From NCBI GenBank assembly GCA_900752305.1, contig CAADUV010000355.1, forward strand, positions 1 through 8,696: a stretch of DNA of 8,696 nucleotides, in the 5' to 3' direction. Below the pieces are notes generated by a model. That model ran no database searches. It worked only from the letters and a program-made list of their open reading frames with translations, and was not told the origin of the DNA. Positions 1 to 5,929 of the stretch are shown piece after piece. Position 1 is the first letter of the stretch. Every line of letters starts with the position of its first letter. This DNA is from an uncultured Oscillospiraceae bacterium (GTDB lineage: Bacteria > Bacillota > Clostridia > Oscillospirales > Oscillospiraceae). Position numbers and translations under genes: made by a program.

Positions 1-99
1 CAGACCCGCCGCATCGCTGTCCTGGACTACAACCACGTACAGCCCGGCACCTACAACGGCGTCATCAACTACGGCATCGCCCTGAAGGACAAGGCTTGA
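1..99 (+). CDS. C-terminal end of an unidentified protein (partial)
   Basis: An open frame enters from the left edge and ends at TGA 97-99, giving the last 32 residues of a protein whose start is outside the window. The codons are GC-rich and C-ending like the rest of the window, so it is probably real coding sequence. The visible tail alternates polar and hydrophobic residues with a PGTYNGVINYGIAL stretch, which would suit two beta-strands joined by a turn, as in the last strands of a beta-sandwich domain. I do not recognise the family, and 32 residues are too few to assign a function. No hairpin terminator follows directly; a G-poor pyrimidine tract does. Confidence 0.6.
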   Translation, partial: QTRRIAVLDYNHVQPGTYNGVINYGIALKDKA

Positions 100-102
100 T
101 GC

Positions 103-195
103 CGCCTCTCCCCTAGTTATCTTACTTTTTCTTTTCTCTACTCCTAATTTCTTCTTTTTCCTACCTAGTACAACACAGTACACGCAACACAACAA
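103..195 (+). other. G-poor, pyrimidine-rich tract after the first stop codon
   Basis: About 90 bases directly after the first stop codon contain only five G residues on the plus strand, and most of 104-172 is C and T in short runs. No stem can be drawn. A long C-over-G-biased unstructured transcript is the kind of sequence Rho loads on, so this could be a Rho-dependent end for the upstream gene. That is inference from composition only. Confidence 0.3.
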
Positions 196-224
196 GAAGC
201 CCGATTCCTATGGAACCGGGCTTC
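196..224 (-). terminator. Possible minus-strand intrinsic terminator at the far end of array 1
   Basis: Read on the minus strand, GAAGCCCGGTTCC and GGAATCGGGCTTC form a 13-pair stem with one G-U pair around an ATA loop, followed by TTGTTGTGTT. The same stem on the plus strand has an A-C mismatch and no T tract after it, so the minus direction is favoured. It could end transcripts coming from murI and the DUF1934 gene through the hairpin series. The T tract is interrupted, so strength is uncertain. Confidence 0.35.
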
Positions 225-514
225 GCCCTGTCGATAAAGCTACTCGTTCTGTTGGCGCGAGCCTCGCAGAGTTCCGTCCTCTTGAGGACGGAAAAAAATC
301 TAATCGGAAAAAACTGGCGGCGCAAGGTGAATTGCCCGAAGGGCAAGAGAGGGTGGCCTGGGCCATGTACGTCAGTTTTTTCTCTTCTCAGACTGGTAAG
401 TGCCGCAGCGTTCAGAAAACTTGCCAGTGGCAAGTTTTTAGCGTAGGCCCCACCTGTTTCACAGGTGGGGAACCTACCGACGTAGTGAGTGCATGCACCA
501 GGCTGCAAGGTTCG

Positions 515-533
515 AAAAAATGCTTGCATTTTT
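515..533 (-). terminator. Weak minus-strand terminator candidate after the DUF1934 gene
   Basis: On the minus strand an AAAAATGC/GCATTTTT stem with a two-base loop is followed by a run of six T (plus-strand A515-A520). It lies about 85 bases past the DUF1934 stop codon, directly after the strong 538-564 stem. The stem is A/T-rich, so on its own it would be weak. An alternative pairing, TGCAAG 504-509 with CTTGCA 523-528, competes with it. Confidence 0.35.
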
Positions 534-615
534 GAGAGAGGGTGTCGACGTTGTCGACACCCTCAGAGAGCACAGCGTGCTCCCTGGTCAGCGTCATTGC
601 GCCCCGTCCCGTGCT

Positions 616-1095
616 TCACTGCACCGGTGCCGGGGTCTGTTTGGCCACACCGCCCAGGGTGACGCTGCTGGACATCTCCTGGACTTCGATGTGAAATTCA
701 TTGCGTCCGGTAAAGGCGTGGTCGATCTCCAGGGCGTACTTGATGTCGATGACCCCGCCGGACTCGCCCAGCGTGTTGGTCAGCTGTTCGGTGCGCACCC
801 CCACCGACATATTGCCGTAGGGGGTCTCGTAGACGGACAGATGCCGCCGCCCCTTCTCGAACACCATCTGCAAGCACACCGTGCCCATGCGCACCATGCT
901 CACCTGCTCCGGATACACCTGGAAGCTGGTGATGGTGCCCTCCAGACCAGTCAGGGCAGTCTCCCGATAGGTCAGGTGATAGCCGCCGCCCACCTGGGAC
1001 AGTACGCCCGGGGTGATCAGCTCCACTGGTTCCTGCTCTACCCCGTCCACCTTCTGTAATCCTGTGATGGAGATCATCACGTTCTTCTCTTCCAT
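616..1095 (-). CDS. DUF1934 (YwiB-like) beta-barrel protein
   Basis: A 159-residue protein of the DUF1934 family, whose Bacillus subtilis member is YwiB (about 140 aa). The family is annotated as a small calycin-like beta-barrel of unknown function. The supporting pattern is an N-terminal ISITGLQKVDG, then GGGYHLTYRET, a VSMVRMG strand, MVFEKG, VYETPYG, and a C-terminal ALEIDHAF strand: short amphipathic strands throughout, with no signal peptide or membrane segment. The start at ATG 1095 is chosen because AAGGAAGGG sits just upstream and the conserved region begins right after it; the frame is open further upstream only as a shadow of murI. The gene begins 59 bases after the murI stop on the same strand, so the two are probably cotranscribed. 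No catalytic residues can be named. Confidence 0.88.
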   Translation of the reverse strand: MEEKNVMISITGLQKVDGVEQEPVELITPGVLSQVGGGYHLTYRETALTGLEGTITSFQVYPEQVSMVRMGTVCLQMVFEKGRRHLSVYETPYGNMSVGVRTEQLTNTLGESGGVIDIKYALEIDHAFTGRNEFHIEVQEMSSSVTLGGVAKQTPAPVQ

Positions 1096-1154
1096 GTGTT
1101 CCCTTCCTTTCGCTCTGTCATAGGAAACAGGTTCTATCTTCATCTCCGGCCGGG

Positions 1155-1973
1155 TCATTCCCCGTCCAGGCTCACCTGCTCCACCGGCTCCGTCACCGGC
1201 CGTCCCAAGAATCGGGAGGCCAGCATGCCAAAGCCCTCGGTGGAGTCGCTCACATACCAGCGGCAAGCGCCCACTTGGGTCTCCTCCGCCGCCAGATCAT
1301 GCTCCTGCAAATACCCGCACAGCTGCCGCGCCACCGCAGCGCCGGAGTCGATCAAGGTCACATCCGCCCCCATAAAGTTCCGGATGACCTCCTTCAATAA
1401 CGGATAGTGTGTGCATCCCAATACTAGGGTATCCACGCCCTCCGCCTTCAACGGCGCCAGATACTCCGCCGCCACCGTCTCGATGACCACGTCACCCGGC
1501 TGGGTCCGGCCATTCTCCACCAGCGGCACGAACAGCGGACAGGCCAGGGCAGTCACCTGTACCTCCGGCCGCAGCTGGCAGATGGCGGCCTGATACGCAC
1601 CGGTGCGGATGGACGCCCGGGTGGCGATGAGGCCGATCTTGCCATTGCGGGTGGCGTCCACCGCCTGCTGAGCCGTGGGGTCTACCACACCGAAAATGGG
1701 GAAACCCTCCGCCTCCGCCTGTAGGATGGGCAGCGCCGTGGTGGACACGGTGCCGCAGGCCACGACGATGGCTTTCAGGTCAAAGCTGCGCAAAAAGGCA
1801 ACGTCCTGCTGTGCGTAGCGTATAATGGTATTCTGAGACCTGCCGCCGTAAGGCACACGGCCGGTGTCGCCGAAGTAGATGAGTTGTTCGTGGGGCAGCA
1901 GCGCCGCCAGCTCCCGCACAGCGGTCAGACCGCCCATGCCGGAGTCGAAAACGCCGATGGGTCGATTGTCCAT
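1155..1973 (-). CDS. murI: Glutamate racemase MurI
   Basis: A cytoplasmic, cofactor-independent racemase converting L-glutamate to D-glutamate for peptidoglycan precursor synthesis. The 272-residue length is normal. Visible motifs: FDSGMGGLT at residues 9-17 with the conserved Asp10 and Ser11; GDTGRVPYG at 35-43; VVACGTVST at 70-78 carrying the first catalytic cysteine, Cys73; and GCTHYP at 186-191 with the second catalytic cysteine, Cys187, and His189. The two-cysteine acid/base pair is therefore intact. Most family members have ACNT at the first site; here it is ACGT. ATG 1973 is chosen because the N-terminus NRPIGVFDSG matches the family's usual start and AAAGGGA lies upstream; an in-frame TTG at 2006 would add eleven unconserved residues. 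A predicted promoter at 2274-2302 gives a roughly 290-base leader containing hairpin array 2. Confidence 0.96.
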   Translation of the reverse strand: MDNRPIGVFDSGMGGLTAVRELAALLPHEQLIYFGDTGRVPYGGRSQNTIIRYAQQDVAFLRSFDLKAIVVACGTVSTTALPILQAEAEGFPIFGVVDPTAQQAVDATRNGKIGLIATRASIRTGAYQAAICQLRPEVQVTALACPLFVPLVENGRTQPGDVVIETVAAEYLAPLKAEGVDTLVLGCTHYPLLKEVIRNFMGADVTLIDSGAAVARQLCGYLQEHDLAAEETQVGACRWYVSDSTEGFGMLASRFLGRPVTEPVEQVSLDGE

Positions 1974-1995
1974 GATTGTATTCCCTTTCAAGGCA

Positions 1996-2203
1996 CTTGT
2001 GACCAAAGGTCAAGCCGCGCAGCGCCATTAAACTTCTTTTCGCTTCCTTTTGCTTCATGGAAGAAAAGGAAGTGGGGTCCAGGGGCAAAGCCCCTGGTCG
2101 GCATCCGCAGATGCCGAAACTCTCTTAGCGTTCTAAAGCGCAGGAAAGGGTGAATTTCTGGCATAGCCAGAAAGAGGGGAAACCCTCGCCGGGGGTTTCC
2201 CCT
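1996..2203. repeat. Series of about seven short hairpins (array 2) in the murI leader
   Basis: A second dense run of inverted repeats: 2000-2012 (TGACC/GGTCA, AAA loop); 2043-2072 (nine outer pairs, one-base bulge, four inner pairs); 2079-2097 (CCAGGGGC/GCCCCTGG, AAA loop); 2098-2117 (TCGGCATC/GATGCCGA), starting on the base after the previous one ends; 2128-2141 (five pairs including one G-U on the plus strand); 2155-2173 (TTTCTGGC/GCCAGAAA, ATA loop); 2175-2203 (11 perfect pairs plus two more counting one G-U). Spacers are 0-27 bases. None is followed by a convincing T tract, so they do not look like terminators. The arms do not match array 1. If the minus-strand promoter is right, this is the 5' leader of murI. 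Confidence 0.7.
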
Positions 2204-2273
2204 GGCCACGCACAGCACAGCATCCGAGCATCCCATGCCTGCTCTCTTCAATTTAACGTTTTCACGTTGCTTT

Positions 2274-2302
2274 ATCATATAATATAATCCCGCAGAATAC
2301 AA
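2274..2302 (-). promoter_or_regulatory. Predicted sigma-A promoter for murI
   Basis: On the minus strand, TTGTAT (2302-2297), a 17-base spacer and TATGAT (2279-2274) fit a sigma-A promoter, in a locally AT-rich stretch. It would start RNA near 2267. A small AACGT/ACGTT inverted repeat at 2255-2268 covers the predicted start. Its -35 box lies 20 bases from that of the divergent plus-strand promoter at 2323-2350. Confidence 0.55.
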
Positions 2303-2322
2303 GCGTTTCCCAAAGATTCCGT

Positions 2323-2350
2323 TTGACATTATGGAAAAATACAGTATACT
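2323..2350 (+). promoter_or_regulatory. Sigma-A promoter for the 137-aa hypothetical gene
   Basis: A consensus TTGACA at 2323-2328, a 16-base spacer and TATACT at 2345-2350 form a strong promoter match. Transcription would start near 2357, leaving a leader of about 65 bases. That leader has a 7-bp stem (GGGAGGT/ACCTCCC, TC loop) at 2360-2375, upstream of the AAAGGAGGGG ribosome binding site. Confidence 0.75.
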
Positions 2351-2422
2351 AAAGGTTCAGGGAGGTTCACCTCCCACCTGCTCCCAATCACTTTCACACC
2401 TGGATAAAGGAGGGGAACTGTG

Positions 2423-2836
2423 ATGCAGATCGAACTGACACGAAAGCAATACCGCCGCCTGCTGGACCTGGTCTATATCGGCAACTGGGTGCTCAACTCC
2501 ACCCGGGGCAGCGACCGGTTTTCAGACTACGATGAGGTGGAGGGCCTGCTGTTCACCAAAGCACCTTCCGTCGGCATGTCCGAGCTCATCGACACCTGGC
2601 CCGGCGGCGCCTGTCCCAGTCGGGCATTTGTCACCGGCGGCATCCACGAGGCCATCGGAGAATACGAGGATGCCATGTTCTTCGACATCCTGGCGGAGGA
2701 GCTGGCACGGCGGGACATGAACGACGTGCCCATTGACGAGAGCAATTTTGATGAATTAGTGGCACGGGTGGAAGCGTACCTGGCAGAATTTGAACTGCAT
2801 GGGACGGACAACGTGCAAGTGACAACAGACGATTGA
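2423..2836 (+). CDS. Conserved hypothetical protein, 137 aa
   Basis: A small, acidic, probably cytoplasmic protein with no signal peptide or membrane segment. The N-terminal part (TRKQYRRLLDLVYIGNWVLN, about residues 6-25) looks helical. It is followed by YDEVEGLLF at about 38-46 and a C-terminal YEDAMFFDILAEELARRD (about 81-98) that also looks helical. This layout, with a Y-I/L-G-N-W start and an E-Y-x-x-x-x-F-x-x-x-L-A-x-x-L-A-x-R-D end, resembles short hypothetical proteins I recall from Bacteroidetes and Clostridia, but I know no function or Pfam name. A GTG at 2420 and ATG at 2423 are both possible; ATG is preferred because GGAGG at 2409-2413 is then nine bases away. It has its own promoter and terminator, so it is monocistronic. 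Confidence 0.82.
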   Translation: MQIELTRKQYRRLLDLVYIGNWVLNSTRGSDRFSDYDEVEGLLFTKAPSVGMSELIDTWPGGACPSRAFVTGGIHEAIGEYEDAMFFDILAEELARRDMNDVPIDESNFDELVARVEAYLAEFELHGTDNVQVTTDD

Positions 2837-2846
2837 TTGCTGTGAG

Positions 2847-2879
2847 AAAGGCGAACCCTGAGTGGGTTCGCCTTTTGTT
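2847..2879 (+). terminator. Terminator between the hypothetical gene and convergent glgB
   Basis: AAAGGCGAACCC and GGGTTCGCCTTT form a perfect 12-bp stem with a 5-base loop, followed by TTTTGTT. It begins ten bases after the hypothetical gene's stop codon. The T tract runs into the glgB stop (TTA 2878-2880), so the same stem lies immediately downstream of glgB. In that direction the T tract is only three bases, so it may work weakly for glgB. Confidence 0.85.
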
Positions 2880-4878
2880 ATCCGTTCCGTATTTTCGCCA
2901 GGGTCTCCGGTGCGAGCACCACAGCCGTCCGCGCAGGCAAGTACAGCTGCAAGTAATTCCCCCGGTGCCCTGCCACGCAGGCCGGATACGGGATGGGTGC
3001 GATCCGCCCCTGTCCCCCGAACGTCTCGTCGTCCGTGGACAGCAGCAGCACATGATCCTCCCCTCGACTGACTGGGATGAGCGCATTGGGGTAAGAGTGG
3101 GTGGGACTGAAATTGAACACAAAGATCAAATTTCCTCGTTCAAAGGCCAGCACCTGCTGGTCACGGGAGACCAATTTCAGGTCAGGCATCCACTGCCGGA
3201 ACCAGTCCCACTGGCGTGCCAAGTGGAGCATGGCTCGGTCGAAGCTGGCCAAGGACTGATATTTCAAGTCCGGATTTTGCACCAGGCTCCACTGCCGCCT
3301 GCAATACTGGAACGAATCCCCGTTCCCCGCTCGGGGAAAGTCCACCCACTCCGGATGGCCGAACTCATTGCCCATGAAATTCAAATATCCGTCCCCGCCG
3401 GCGGCACAAGTGAGCAGGCGCATGAGCTTGTGGAGAGCGGTGGCACGGTCGATCTCCGGCGTGTGGCAGTCTTTGGACATCTCCGTGTACATCCGCTCCC
3501 CTGCCAGCCGGAACAGCATAGCCTGGTCGCCTACGATAGACTGGTCGTGGCACTCCACATAGGCAATGGTCTTTTCCCCTGGACGCCGGAGGCAGAAGCT
3601 GCTCCAAATGGCGTCCAAGTCCCAGTCCTCGTCCCGGACGTCCTTCACCAGATGCCCCCACAGGTCGGGGATTCCCATGCCCATCCGCGCATCGAACCCC
3701 AGCCCGCCCTGGTCGATGGGCAGCCCCACCCCCGGCATTCCGGACACGTCCTCCGCCAGGGTGACGGCGTGGGGGTTGACCTCTCGAATCAGGTCGTTGG
3801 CCAGCTGCAAGTAGGTCAGGGCGTCCTCGTCCACGTTGTCTCCAAAATACCGCTCATCTCGGTCGAAGGGCGCGCCCAGACCGTGGTCACGATAGAGCAT
3901 GGAGGTCACGCCGTCAAAGCGGAAGCCGTCAAAATGGAACTCGGTGAGCCAATACTTCACGTTGGACAGCAAAAAGTGGAGGACGCCGTGTTTGCCGTAG
4001 TCAAAGAGTTTGGTGCCCCAAGCCGGATGATCCCCTCGGCTGCCGCTGTGGAAAAACTGCCACACGGTGCCATCGAACTTATGGATGCCCTCCGCCTCAT
4101 TGCCCACGGCGTGGGAGTGTACCAGATCCAGCAGCACCCGCAGTCCCAACTGATGGGCACGGTTGATGAGATACTTCAAATCCTCCGGCGTCCCGAACCG
4201 GCTGGAGGGCGCAAAGAAGTTGGAGACCTGATAGCCAAAGCTGGCGTAGTAGGGATGCTCCATGATGGCCATCAGCTCCACGGTGTTGTACCCGCCCTGG
4301 GCGATCCAAGGCAGGATATTGTCCGCAAACTCCCGATAGCTGCCGATGCCCGCCTTCTCCTGAGCCATGCCCACATGGGCTTCATAGATGAGCAGCGGCT
4401 CGTCCTGGGGCACAAAGGGATGCCACCGAAACGCCTCCTCCGGCTCCCACACCCGAGCGCACCACAGGTAGTTCTCCGCATCCTGGGTCACATAGCGGGC
4501 ATAGAGTGGGATGTGCTCGGTGACTGCCCCCTGATACTGCACCAGGGTTTTCACCGCGCACCCCTGCCACAGGCTCTCCCGCCCTGGCAAGACCAGCTCC
4601 CACACTCCGCCTTCCAGCCGGCGCAGGGGGTGGGACGTGGGGTTCCAGTGGTTGAACTCCCCTGTCAGCCAAAGCTGCTGCGCCGCCGGCGCCCACTCTC
4701 GGTACACCCAGCCCTCCGGATGGTGGTGGATGCCGAAATAGAAGTGTCCGTTGGCCATCTGGCTCAGGGAGCCGCCTGGGGCCAGGGCGGCCTTCACCGC
4801 TTGGAAGTGGGTCACCCGTTGGGTCAGTTCCGCTGTATAGGGGCGCAGTTGTGGGTTGTAATTCAGAATGGCGTACAT
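2878..4878 (-). CDS. glgB: 1,4-alpha-glucan branching enzyme, GH13_8-like
   Basis: A 666-residue cytoplasmic enzyme that cuts alpha-1,4-glucan and re-attaches the piece through an alpha-1,6 bond, making branches in glycogen. Domains: an N-terminal CBM48-like beta-sandwich (about residues 45-130, with GEFNHWNP at 73-80), a GH13 TIM barrel (about 160-520) and a C-terminal beta domain (about 565-660). Catalytic motifs: DLVHSHAV 251-258, DGFRFDGVTSM with nucleophile Asp322, LAEDVSG with acid/base Glu376, and ECHDQ with Asp445. The stretch from IYEAHVG through MAIMEHPYYASFGYQV to GFRFDGVTSMLY matches the eukaryotic GBE1 pattern, so subfamily GH13_8 fits better than the usual bacterial GH13_9. ATG 4878 has AAAGGAG upstream. 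No other glycogen genes are nearby. Confidence 0.95.
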   Translation of the reverse strand: MYAILNYNPQLRPYTAELTQRVTHFQAVKAALAPGGSLSQMANGHFYFGIHHHPEGWVYREWAPAAQQLWLTGEFNHWNPTSHPLRRLEGGVWELVLPGRESLWQGCAVKTLVQYQGAVTEHIPLYARYVTQDAENYLWCARVWEPEEAFRWHPFVPQDEPLLIYEAHVGMAQEKAGIGSYREFADNILPWIAQGGYNTVELMAIMEHPYYASFGYQVSNFFAPSSRFGTPEDLKYLINRAHQLGLRVLLDLVHSHAVGNEAEGIHKFDGTVWQFFHSGSRGDHPAWGTKLFDYGKHGVLHFLLSNVKYWLTEFHFDGFRFDGVTSMLYRDHGLGAPFDRDERYFGDNVDEDALTYLQLANDLIREVNPHAVTLAEDVSGMPGVGLPIDQGGLGFDARMGMGIPDLWGHLVKDVRDEDWDLDAIWSSFCLRRPGEKTIAYVECHDQSIVGDQAMLFRLAGERMYTEMSKDCHTPEIDRATALHKLMRLLTCAAGGDGYLNFMGNEFGHPEWVDFPRAGNGDSFQYCRRQWSLVQNPDLKYQSLASFDRAMLHLARQWDWFRQWMPDLKLVSRDQQVLAFERGNLIFVFNFSPTHSYPNALIPVSRGEDHVLLLSTDDETFGGQGRIAPIPYPACVAGHRGNYLQLYLPARTAVVLAPETLAKIRNG

Positions 4879-4920
4879 AACACAGGACTCCTTTCTGAGG
4901 GGAAGGTGGATTCTCCCTTT

Positions 4921-4949
4921 AGTTTACCAGAACGGGACGGGCAGGACAA
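4921..4949 (-). promoter_or_regulatory. Predicted promoter for glgB
   Basis: On the minus strand TTGTCC (4949-4944), a 17-base spacer and TAAACT (4926-4921) give a moderate sigma-A match about 45 bases before the glgB start. The 139-base gap between divergent glgB and ytqA must hold both promoters, which supports a promoter here. Confidence 0.5.
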
Positions 4950-4959
4950 TGGGAAAAGG

Positions 4960-4987
4960 CTGACAAGGGCGGCCAAGTGTGATAAAG
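4960..4987 (+). promoter_or_regulatory. Weak promoter candidate for the ytqA operon
   Basis: CTGACA at 4960-4965 followed after 15-16 bases by GATAAA or ATAAAG (4981-4987) is a partial sigma-A match, with a TG two bases before the -10. It sits upstream of the AAGGAGG site at 5005-5011. The assignment rests largely on position: the operon needs a promoter in this gap. Confidence 0.35.
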
Positions 4988-5017
4988 TAGAGGAAAATCA
5001 CCGGAAGGAGGGCGGCC

Positions 5018-5929
5018 ATGGACACCCTGAACCAATACTGCAAAAAAACATTTGGGGAAAAGCTCTACAAGCTCTCCCTGAACGGCGGCATGACCTGCCC
5101 CAACCGAGACGGGACGCTGGGCCACCGAGGCTGTATCTTCTGCTCCGCCGGTGGCTCCGGCGACTTCGCCCCTGCGGCAGACCTGCCTCTGGAGGAGCAG
5201 ATCGCCCAGGCCAAAGCCCGCATCGCCCCCAAATTTCGGGGCAGCCGCTACATTGCCTACTTCCAAGCCTACACCAACACCTACGCCCCAGTGGAGCGCC
5301 TGAAAGCCCTCTTTGAACCGGTCATCACCCGCCCCGACATCGCCGCCCTCTCCATCGCCACCCGTCCCGACTGCCTGCCGGAAGCGGTGCTGGATCTACT
5401 GAGTGCCCTGAACCAGATCAAACCCGTGTGGGTGGAGCTGGGCCTTCAGACCATCCACCCCAACACCGCTGCCTACATCCGCCGAGGCTACGACCTGTCC
5501 TGCTACGACCGCGCGGTGCGGGAGCTGAACGCCCGCGGCATCCACGTGGTCACCCATGTGATTTTGGGGCTGCCCGGCGAGACCCGCCAGCAGATGTTGG
5601 AGACGGTGGACTATGTAGCCCAGTCCGGCAGCGGCGGCATCAAATTGCAGCTGCTCCATGTGCTGGAGGGCACCGACCTGGCGGAGGACTATCGGGCAGG
5701 GAAATTCACCGTCATGACCTTGGAGGAGTATGTCGCCCTGGTTTCCGCCTGCGTCCGCCGCCTGCCGGAGGACATGGTGCTGCACCGGATGACCGGGGAC
5801 GGCCCCAAACGCATCCTGCTGGCTCCCCTGTGGAGCGGCGATAAAAAACAGGTGCTCAACGCCCTGAACCGAGCGTTGGCACAGGAACGGAGGGATTCAG
5901 ATGTCCTATCTTTGTCTGCTGGCCAGTGA
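5018..5929 (+). CDS. ytqA: TIGR01212-family radical SAM protein (YtqA/YhcC-like)
   Basis: A 303-residue radical SAM enzyme of the family containing B. subtilis YtqA and E. coli YhcC. Near the N-terminus, YKLSLNGGMTCPNRDG and GCIFCS supply the cluster ligands Cys27, Cys39 and Cys42 in the family's C-x11-C-x2-C spacing. Further matches are the YFQAYTNTYAP stretch, LSIATRPDC, VELGLQT and THVILGLPGE. YtqA has, as I recall, been proposed to act in the Gram-positive route to mnm5s2U in the tRNA wobble position, together with the methyltransferase YtqB; no ytqB homologue is next to it here. AAGGAGG six bases before ATG 5018 fixes the start. It is the first gene of a four-gene operon, and its last 29 bases overlap the next gene, suggesting coupled translation. 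Confidence 0.93.
   Translation: MDTLNQYCKKTFGEKLYKLSLNGGMTCPNRDGTLGHRGCIFCSAGGSGDFAPAADLPLEEQIAQAKARIAPKFRGSRYIAYFQAYTNTYAPVERLKALFEPVITRPDIAALSIATRPDCLPEAVLDLLSALNQIKPVWVELGLQTIHPNTAAYIRRGYDLSCYDRAVRELNARGIHVVTHVILGLPGETRQQMLETVDYVAQSGSGGIKLQLLHVLEGTDLAEDYRAGKFTVMTLEEYVALVSACVRRLPEDMVLHRMTGDGPKRILLAPLWSGDKKQVLNALNRALAQERRDSDVLSLSAGQ

Larger units (their letters stand above)
196..582. repeat. Series of about ten short hairpins (array 1)
   Basis: This gap is almost filled with inverted repeats. In order: 196-224 (13-bp stem, 3-nt loop, one mismatch that becomes G-U in minus-strand RNA); 272-293 (9-10 bp); 332-346 (6 bp, GAA loop); 354-365 (5 bp); 416-438 (11 bp); 448-470 (10 bp, TTC loop), extended to 443-477 by five more pairs beyond a two-base bulge; 489-498 (GTGCATGCAC palindrome); 516-533 (8 bp, A/T outer arms); 538-564 (12 bp, perfect, GTT loop); 568-582 (6 bp, AGC loop). 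The arm sequences differ from hairpin to hairpin, so structure rather than sequence is repeated. Reading frames through the region look like shadows. It may be a dispersed non-coding element, a structured RNA or a 3' region of the murI operon; I cannot tell which. Confidence 0.7.

Noticed and set aside
161..529. 122-codon minus-strand frame through hairpin array 1
   Set aside because: It crosses most of the array's hairpins, lacks a good ribosome binding site, and the translation looks like unstructured shadow sequence. A dispersed non-coding element is a better reading, though database entries for such frames may exist.
196..582. CRISPR array or integron attC sites
   Set aside because: The hairpin arms share no repeat sequence and spacers are irregular, so no CRISPR; there is no integrase and no conserved R-site pattern, so no attC.
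493..1059. 188-codon plus-strand frame opposite the DUF1934 gene
   Set aside because: Antisense shadow: the minus strand carries a recognised family with its own start site and operon position.
1974..2006. Extended murI N-terminus from TTG 2006
   Set aside because: The extra eleven residues are not like the family, and the ribosome binding site AAAGGGA lies between that TTG and ATG 1973.
1996..2260. T-box or known riboswitch ahead of murI
   Set aside because: I could not find a T-box sequence or the core of any riboswitch class I know, and no stem there carries a terminator-like T tract.
2833..5316. 827-codon open frame on the plus strand running opposite glgB
   Set aside because: It lies antisense to a clear, complete GH13 enzyme, its translation has no recognisable domain, and long antisense frames are expected opposite GC-rich genes with strong codon bias.
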